Assembly: GCF_003762835.1 (NCBI RefSeq)
Contig: NZ_RJWA01000001.1
Location: forward strand, 744,001-808,000
Reading direction: 5' to 3'
Origin: Micromonospora sp. HM5-17
GTDB lineage: Bacteria > Actinomycetota > Actinomycetes > Mycobacteriales > Micromonosporaceae
DNA length: 64,000 nucleotides
Below the pieces are notes generated by a model. It saw only the letters and a list, made by a program, of their open reading frames with translations. It was not told the origin of the DNA and ran no database searches. Made by a program: the position numbers and the translations under genes. Every line of letters begins with the position of its first letter. Within the stretch, counting starts at the first letter, position 1. Shown in pieces: positions 59,366-64,000 of this stretch.

Positions 59366-60142
59366 GTGCACGATCTACGGAAACTCGTCAAACAGCGACG
59401 CACCGAGCGTGGCCTGACGCAAGGGCAACTCGCGAAAGCGATTCGCGTCAGTGCCTCACTTGTCGCCTCGATCGAGAACGGGCGGCTGGTGCCGCAGCCG
59501 GACACCGCCGAGCGGCTCGACTCGGTGCTGGAGGCGGATGGGGCGATCATCGACGCGGCCAACGCCGCGCGAGAGGACGCGATGGCGCCCTGGCTGCGTC
59601 CCTGGACGGATCACGAGCAGCAGGCCACGATGATCCGTACGTGGGAACCGACGCTGATACCGGGCCTGCTCCAGACCGAGGCGTACGCCCGCGCCGTGCT
59701 CGGCGTCGGCCCGCACACCCCCGCTCAGGTCGACGAGATGACCGCCAAGCGGCTGGCTCGGCAGGCCGCCACCCTGGACCGCGACCCTCCGGTGACGCTG
59801 TCGGCGATCGTGGGTGAACCCGCGCTCCGGTACGGTGATCCGGTCCTGCTTCGTGGTCAGCTCAACCACCTGCTGAAGCTTGGCGAGCGACCCGGCGTCG
59901 GCATCCGGGTGATCCCCTTCTCGGCCGGCATCCACCCGGGTCTGACCGGTGCCTTCGCGGTGGCGACCCTGGCGGGGCGCCGACCGGTCGGCTACCTGGA
60001 TGACCAGCTACGCGGCCGGGTGGTTGCGGACGCCGACGACCTCGCCACCCTAGAGTGGACCTGGGAGGCCCTGTCCGGGCGGGCGTTGCCCATCGAGCAG
60101 ACCCGGGAACTGATCGGTAGGTTGGTCCATGAGCACAGGTGA
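59366..60142 (+). CDS. XRE regulator with DUF5753 domain
   Basis: A 258-aa protein starting at GTG 59366. The HTH (RTERGLTQGQLAKAIRVSAS, LVASIENGRLVPQ) occupies about residues 8-62; the rest is the DUF5753 domain (EPTLIPGLLQTEAYARAVLG, ERPGVGIRVIPFSAGIHPGL, VGYLDDQLRGRVV). In Streptomyces such regulators pair with small DUF397 proteins, often as antagonist partners, as in the BldB/WhiJ type systems. Here the DUF397 gene overlaps its end by 14 bp, supporting that pairing. Confidence 0.94.
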   Translation: MHDLRKLVKQRRTERGLTQGQLAKAIRVSASLVASIENGRLVPQPDTAERLDSVLEADGAIIDAANAAREDAMAPWLRPWTDHEQQATMIRTWEPTLIPGLLQTEAYARAVLGVGPHTPAQVDEMTAKRLARQAATLDRDPPVTLSAIVGEPALRYGDPVLLRGQLNHLLKLGERPGVGIRVIPFSAGIHPGLTGAFAVATLAGRRPVGYLDDQLRGRVVADADDLATLEWTWEALSGRALPIEQTRELIGRLVHEHR

Positions 60143-60317
60143 GTTGAGTTGGCGGAAGTCCAGCCGCAGCGGCTCCAACGGCGGAAACTGCGTCGAGGTT
60201 GCCGACCGTCCCGGCCGTGTTTTCGTCCGGGACAGTAAGGATCCGTCCGGTCCGGTGTTGGCCTTCGGGCCGGTGGCGTGGCGGCACTTCCTCAACCTGG
60301 TCAGGCAGCACGGCTGA
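60129..60317 (+). CDS. DUF397 protein
   Basis: A 62-aa DUF397 protein with the standard motifs LSWRKSSRSGSNGGNCVEVA, VFVRDSKDPSGPVLAF and WRHFLNLVR. It starts at ATG 60129 inside the last 14 bp of the XRE-DUF5753 gene, so the pair is co-expressed. In Streptomyces, DUF397 partners (WhiJ-associated) bind or antagonise the XRE repressor. The exact target of this pair is not known. Confidence 0.95.
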   Translation: MSTGELSWRKSSRSGSNGGNCVEVADRPGRVFVRDSKDPSGPVLAFGPVAWRHFLNLVRQHG

Positions 60318-60430
60318 GTCGCGCGTCTGCGTCGAGAGCCCCGGTCGACACCGACGGCGCCGCCGGGGCCTCGACGGTCGTGACAAGCCTGCCGCGTGGC
60401 GGGTTCGATCGGCGGTCATCCGATCGATGG

Positions 60431-61297
60431 TCAGCGGAAGTCGTCGGCGTGGTCGCGCGCCCACTGCGCGAACGTCCGCGCGGGGCGCCCGGTCACGTCC
60501 TGCGCGGTGGGCAACGGCCCGCGCTCCCCGAGATTCAGGTTCTCGATCGACGTCGGGTCGGACTCGTTGCCCGCGTAGTCGGTGAAGCCGAGGAGGAAGT
60601 CGGCGTTGTCCGCCGCGAACCCGCCCTGCTGCCGGTAGAGTTCCCGCGCCCGCTCCGGGGTCACCACCTCCAGCCGTACGTCCCGCCCGATCGCCTCGGC
60701 GATGGCCCGCACCTGTTCCCGACGGCTGATCAGCTCCGGCCCGTTCAGGTCGTACGCCCTGCCGTGGTGCCCGTCCTCCAGCAGCGCGGCGGCGGCGACC
60801 TCGGCGATGTCACGCTCGTGCACCGGGCACCACGCCACGTCGGGAAAGGGTTCGCGGACCACGCTCTCCGCCCGGATCGACGGCCCCCAGATCCAGAGCC
60901 GGTTGGCCATGAACTCGCCCGGACGTACGTGTGTCCACTCCAGACCGGACTCCTCCACCGCCCGCTCCACCGGAGGGTGGAAGTCGATGTCGAAGCCGCC
61001 CGTGACGGCACCGGAGGAGAGCACCACGACACGTCGGACGCCCGCCTGCCTCGCCCGTTCGACCACCTCGCGTGCCGTCTGGGCGACCGGGAAGAGGTAC
61101 ATGCGCTCCACACCGGTGAGGGCAGCCGTCATCCCCGCGGGCTTCGTCAAGTCGCCCGGCACCACCTCGACGCCGTCCGGAAACCGGGCCGACCGCGGGT
61201 CACGGGTCATCGCGCGTACCCGTTCGCCCGCCTTCACCAGGAGCTCGACCACCAGCCGTCCCACGGTCCCGGTGGCACCGGTCACCAAAATTGTCAT
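60431..61297 (-). CDS. NmrA-like NAD(P)-binding protein
   Basis: A 288-aa atypical short-chain dehydrogenase. MTILVTGATGTVGRLVVELL is the Rossmann G-x-x-G-x-x-G, followed by VVVLSSGAV and a C-terminal substrate lobe (HERDIAEVAAAALLEDGHHG, YDLNGPELISRREQVRAIA). Relatives include NmrA, quinone reductase 2-like and azoreductase-like proteins, and many are redox sensors or oxidoreductases. The catalytic YxxxK is not evident, favouring the NmrA-like subgroup. ATG 61297 has AGGAGG. It is divergent from the protease gene with 284 bp between. Confidence 0.88.
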   Translation of the reverse strand: MTILVTGATGTVGRLVVELLVKAGERVRAMTRDPRSARFPDGVEVVPGDLTKPAGMTAALTGVERMYLFPVAQTAREVVERARQAGVRRVVVLSSGAVTGGFDIDFHPPVERAVEESGLEWTHVRPGEFMANRLWIWGPSIRAESVVREPFPDVAWCPVHERDIAEVAAAALLEDGHHGRAYDLNGPELISRREQVRAIAEAIGRDVRLEVVTPERARELYRQQGGFAADNADFLLGFTDYAGNESDPTSIENLNLGERGPLPTAQDVTGRPARTFAQWARDHADDFR

Positions 61298-61569
61298 GCC
61301 TCCTCCTCAGCGTGCGCGATGGGCTTTCGCGTGCATGCCGAACCGCGCGTCGTGGACGCGGCGCGGTAGCGATTTGCGCCCGTCGCGACGACGGGCGAAG
61401 ACGACTCATCTTTACCTGGGAAATGGCGCTCAAGCAAACGCGAACACGCTGTTCACATTTGCCGTGACCTGCGCAGACGACCGCCCTGTCTGGCAACCGA
61501 ATCGTGGAACGCAATCGGTACGTAGGGGGAATCCCCTGGGGGATGAGGCATCACAGATCCTCCGGTAGG

Positions 61570-61575
61570 TAGATT
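61570..61575 (+). promoter_or_regulatory. -10 element, leaderless start of trypsin-like gene
   Basis: TAGATT ends 6 nt before ATG 61582; no ribosome site is visible there, so the message is probably leaderless. Confidence 0.45.
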
Positions 61576-61581
61576 CGTGAG

Positions 61582-62796
61582 ATGCGGTCGGCTCGTACGG
61601 TCGGCGGCGTGCGATACATTCGACATTGCGTGCTGGCGGCCATGGCCGCGATACTCGCCCCCGCTGTGGCCGTGCCAGCGCATGCGATGACCAATGGGCA
61701 ACCCGTCGACGATCCGACGGCCGCACCGTGGGTGGCCACGCTGGCGTTCGCGAACGGCAGTGCGCTTGTTCCTGACACTGCCCCGCTCCTGCAACGGGCG
61801 ACCTGCGGTGGTGCGTTGATCACGCCGACCCGGGTGCTCACCGCGGCTCACTGCCTGGACCGCGTCGATCCCAGCGGTCTGGAAGTGCACATCAATGCCC
61901 GCGTGCTGTCGGAGGAACGTGGCGTGGTCCGGCGCGTCGCCGGCGTGTCGGTGTTGCCCGGATACGAGGTGCTGCCGTCGCCGGTGGACCCGACCGACGC
62001 CAATCTGGCCAGTGCCCGCAACGACCTGGCGATAGTCGTGCTGGATCGGGCGGTGACCTCGGTGCCACCGATCCCGGTGGCAGCTGTGGCGCCGCAGCCG
62101 GGTGCGTCGGTGTCGCTGTTCTCCCACGGCAGCACCGGCTCATCCGGGCCGGATTTCCGCAACGACGTCTTGCACCGCGGCGACCTGACCGTCATCGATC
62201 ACGCGACCTGTCAGGCGCAGACCCCGGCGACCGTCGACGCCGAATCGGTGACCTGCGCGGAGGACTATCAGACCGGCGTGAACGTCTGCTACCAGGACAG
62301 CGGTAGCCCGATCGTGCAATACCACGACGACGGGCCGGTGCTCGTCGGTGTGATGAGCTTCGGCGGCGAGACGGCCGGGAAGCCCTGTGCGGACACGCCG
62401 CAGCCGGTGGCATTCGCCACGGTGCCCAGATTTCGCGCGTGGGCTCATCAGCCGACGCCGGCGTTGGAGCCGTATCCGGCGCGGCAGCCGAGAATCGCGG
62501 GAATTGCGCAGGTGGGGAAACGGCTGCGGTGCGTCGCGCCGACGTGGGACATCTGGCGGGGAGGCATGCCCGACCACATCTCGTACGGCTGGGCCACGGT
62601 CACCCGCGTTGGTCCGTTCGCCATCCCCACCCCGATCGAGGGGGCCGACGAGCCGACCTTCGTCCCGACCGCCGCGCACGCCACCAGTGCGCTGACCTGC
62701 CAGGTGACCGCCGCCAACCGCGCCGGCGCCAGCCAGGCACAGGCACCGCCGGTCACCGTGGCGAGTGAGATCGCGGCCGAGTCGTACGCACGCTGA
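61582..62796 (+). CDS. Secreted trypsin-like serine protease with C-terminal Ig-like domain
   Basis: A 404-aa exported S1 protease. Signal peptide about 11-35 (HCVLAAMAAILAPAVAVPAH), then the chymotrypsin fold: His90 in VLTAAHC, Asp148 in NDLAIVVLD, Ser240 in CYQDSGSPIV. The last motif differs from the usual GDSGGP (Gln for Gly, Ser for Gly), but the nucleophile remains. A C-terminal ~100-residue Ig-like domain (PRIAGIAQVGKRLRCVAPTW, ALTCQVTAANRAGAS) follows. ATG 61582 suits a leaderless transcript; GTG 61609 would also keep the signal peptide. It may be activated by signal cleavage and processing near MTNGQPV. Confidence 0.88.
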   Translation: MRSARTVGGVRYIRHCVLAAMAAILAPAVAVPAHAMTNGQPVDDPTAAPWVATLAFANGSALVPDTAPLLQRATCGGALITPTRVLTAAHCLDRVDPSGLEVHINARVLSEERGVVRRVAGVSVLPGYEVLPSPVDPTDANLASARNDLAIVVLDRAVTSVPPIPVAAVAPQPGASVSLFSHGSTGSSGPDFRNDVLHRGDLTVIDHATCQAQTPATVDAESVTCAEDYQTGVNVCYQDSGSPIVQYHDDGPVLVGVMSFGGETAGKPCADTPQPVAFATVPRFRAWAHQPTPALEPYPARQPRIAGIAQVGKRLRCVAPTWDIWRGGMPDHISYGWATVTRVGPFAIPTPIEGADEPTFVPTAAHATSALTCQVTAANRAGASQAQAPPVTVASEIAAESYAR

Positions 62797-62820
62797 ACCC
62801 GACGAGGAGGTGACGGCATC

Positions 62821-62857
62821 GGAGCCCGCCAACCGGCTGTGCCGGGTGGCGGGCTCC
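62821..62857. terminator. Hairpin between convergent genes
   Basis: An 11-bp stem GGAGCCCGCCA/TGGCGGGCTCC (62821-62831 with 62847-62857) with an inner 5-bp stem, between the protease and the membrane protein. Confidence 0.7.
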
Positions 62858-62937
62858 GCGGCGTCCCGCGGAATCGCGTGTCCGCGCACCGTGGAGCGGC
62901 GCCGACCCGCCCTCCGGCCCGCGGTGCACCGCACGGC

Positions 62938-64000
62938 TCAGCGGAGGGTGAACGGCGGCTCGGCGAGGCGTACCCGTAGCGGCTGCTCGGGGCCCAGCCA
63001 GGCGGCGTCTGGCGGGGCGTCCGGTTCGGGTCGCCAGCGCCGGCAGATTCGGTCCACCGCCAGTGGGTAGCAGGTCAGGGTGCCGTCGCTGGCGATGTGC
63101 AGTCGGAGGAAGCTCTTCGCGTCCTCGATGCCCTGGGCCGCGTACAGCTCGTTGAGGTTGACCCCGAACTCTCCGGCGACCAGCAGGTAGAGCGCGACCA
63201 GCAGGCTCGCGGCGAGGCCGGCGACCGGCCCGTACCCCACGGCGGCGGCGACCGCCGGCTGTGGCCACTGCGCGTCCCAGAACGGGAGCTGCAACCAGGT
63301 CCAGGCGCCGGCGGCGGCCAGCCCGAGGTGGGCGAGGCCGTGGCTGATGCCGAGCAGCCAGTGCCGGACGTGCCGTTTGCCGCCGGCGCTCGGCGGCTTG
63401 GCGAAGACCGCCGCCCCGAGCATCGTCACGGTCAGCATCGCCACCAGTGGGATGCTGAACAGCCGCTGCGCGGTCGGCTCGATGCTGGGCAGCGCCACCC
63501 CGGCCATGGTCAGCATCAACATCGTGTGCAGGATGCCGAGCAGGGTGGCGAAGCCGGGGTTGCGCAGCGGCAGCCGGCCGAAGATGCCCCAGGCGTACCG
63601 GCGGGACCGGGCCGGGTCCGGATAGCGGGCGACCAGGTCGTACGGCTGGCTGTGGCTGGCCCGGCGCATCAGCGTGTCCCGGGGCGGCACCTCGATCCGC
63701 CTGGGCAGCTTGTGCGTGGGATAGAGGTAGGCACCCCCGCCGCCACAGGTGACCAACTCGCGGCCGGGGCCGGAGTAGCGGGCGTAGTGGTGCAGGTCGC
63801 CGGAGAGCAGCAGCTTCACCTGGGCACCGGTCGGCGCGACCACGGTACGGATGAAGTAGTCGACGCTGTCGTACGCGCCGGGTCGGTCGACGGCCTTGAC
63901 CCAGGACGGCTCCGGCACCGCGATGATCACCCGCGACTCGGGGGTGAGCCGGGTGGCGGCCTCCTCGAAGTAGCGCAACTGCGGATCGTCGAGGTACGCC
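62938..64000 (-). CDS. Metallophosphoesterase-like membrane protein, C-terminal part
   Basis: The last ~354 residues of a protein whose N-terminus lies beyond the window. It begins within a metallophosphoesterase-like domain: VIIAVPEPSWVK, then KLLLSGDLHHYARY (GDxHH metal motif) and GGGGAYLYPTHKLP, followed by six to seven transmembrane helices (e.g. LLGILHTMLMLTMAGVALP, HWLLGISHGLAHLGLAAAG, GLAASLLVALYLLVAGEFG) and a short soluble end. Such calcineurin-type membrane phosphoesterases are found in actinobacteria but have no assigned substrate. The frame is open to the right edge. Confidence 0.78.
   Translation of the reverse strand, partial: AYLDDPQLRYFEEAATRLTPESRVIIAVPEPSWVKAVDRPGAYDSVDYFIRTVVAPTGAQVKLLLSGDLHHYARYSGPGRELVTCGGGGAYLYPTHKLPRRIEVPPRDTLMRRASHSQPYDLVARYPDPARSRRYAWGIFGRLPLRNPGFATLLGILHTMLMLTMAGVALPSIEPTAQRLFSIPLVAMLTVTMLGAAVFAKPPSAGGKRHVRHWLLGISHGLAHLGLAAAGAWTWLQLPFWDAQWPQPAVAAAVGYGPVAGLAASLLVALYLLVAGEFGVNLNELYAAQGIEDAKSFLRLHIASDGTLTCYPLAVDRICRRWRPEPDAPPDAAWLGPEQPLRVRLAEPPFTLR

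Overview
The window is very GC-rich with strong G/C third-position bias, many GTG starts, GTGA/ATGA stop-start overlaps and several apparently leaderless promoters of the form TAnnnT followed 6-8 nt later by a start codon. Together with the gene content (ESX-type secretion, BldG-like anti-anti-sigma factor, DUF397/DUF5753 regulators, MFS-Tmk fusion), this points to a filamentous actinobacterium, most likely Micromonosporaceae. That assignment is inference; no rRNA, tRNA, CRISPR array or insertion sequence was seen.

Layout. 0-7.4 kb: end of a glycosyltransferase, two acetyltransferase-like genes, rarD, a holin-like membrane protein, then two XRE/helical-repeat regulators, each preceded by a copy of a ~180-bp direct repeat, and three small genes. 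7.4-15.9 kb: a type VII secretion (ESX) locus with eccE, eccB, two WXG100 proteins, mycosin mycP, a large SseB-repeat protein and a small partner; eccC and eccD are not here. 15.9-20.7 kb: an alpha/beta hydrolase with a Gly at the nucleophile position, an acyltransferase-like C45 peptidase and a secreted M6 metalloprotease.

21-57 kb follows the chromosomal order I recall from Streptomyces and Mycobacterium: acs, Fic-like protein, HAD phosphatase, then the Tad/Flp pilus operon (ssd, tadA, tadB, tadC, pilin, tadE, tadG-like), DEAD/H helicase, bldG and its anti-sigma kinase, hppA, a lipoprotein, topA, MFS-tmk fusion, holB and a RicT/PSP1 gene. Accessory blocks interrupt it: a DUF418/esterase block (24.8-28.8 kb), a GH12 cellulase plus a 69-aa gene with a CebR-like box (34.4-35.7 kb), a lactone oxidase/TetR/PLP-enzyme block (47.2-51.7 kb) and a second type VII-like triad (YbaB, EspC-like and WXG proteins, 55.7-57.4 kb) behind a tandem 21-bp repeat.

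58.3-64 kb: two coupled small genes, an XRE-DUF5753/DUF397 pair, an NmrA-like oxidoreductase, a secreted trypsin-like protease and the truncated end of a metallophosphoesterase-like membrane protein.

Main themes: secretion and cell surface (ESX, Tad, three extracellular hydrolases), chromosome maintenance (topA, tmk, holB, helicase) and regulation. The least explained parts are the SseB-fusion/small-partner pair, the T7-like triad and its iteron-like operator, the repeated promoter region of the two regulators, and a candidate small RNA near 25.05-25.15 kb.
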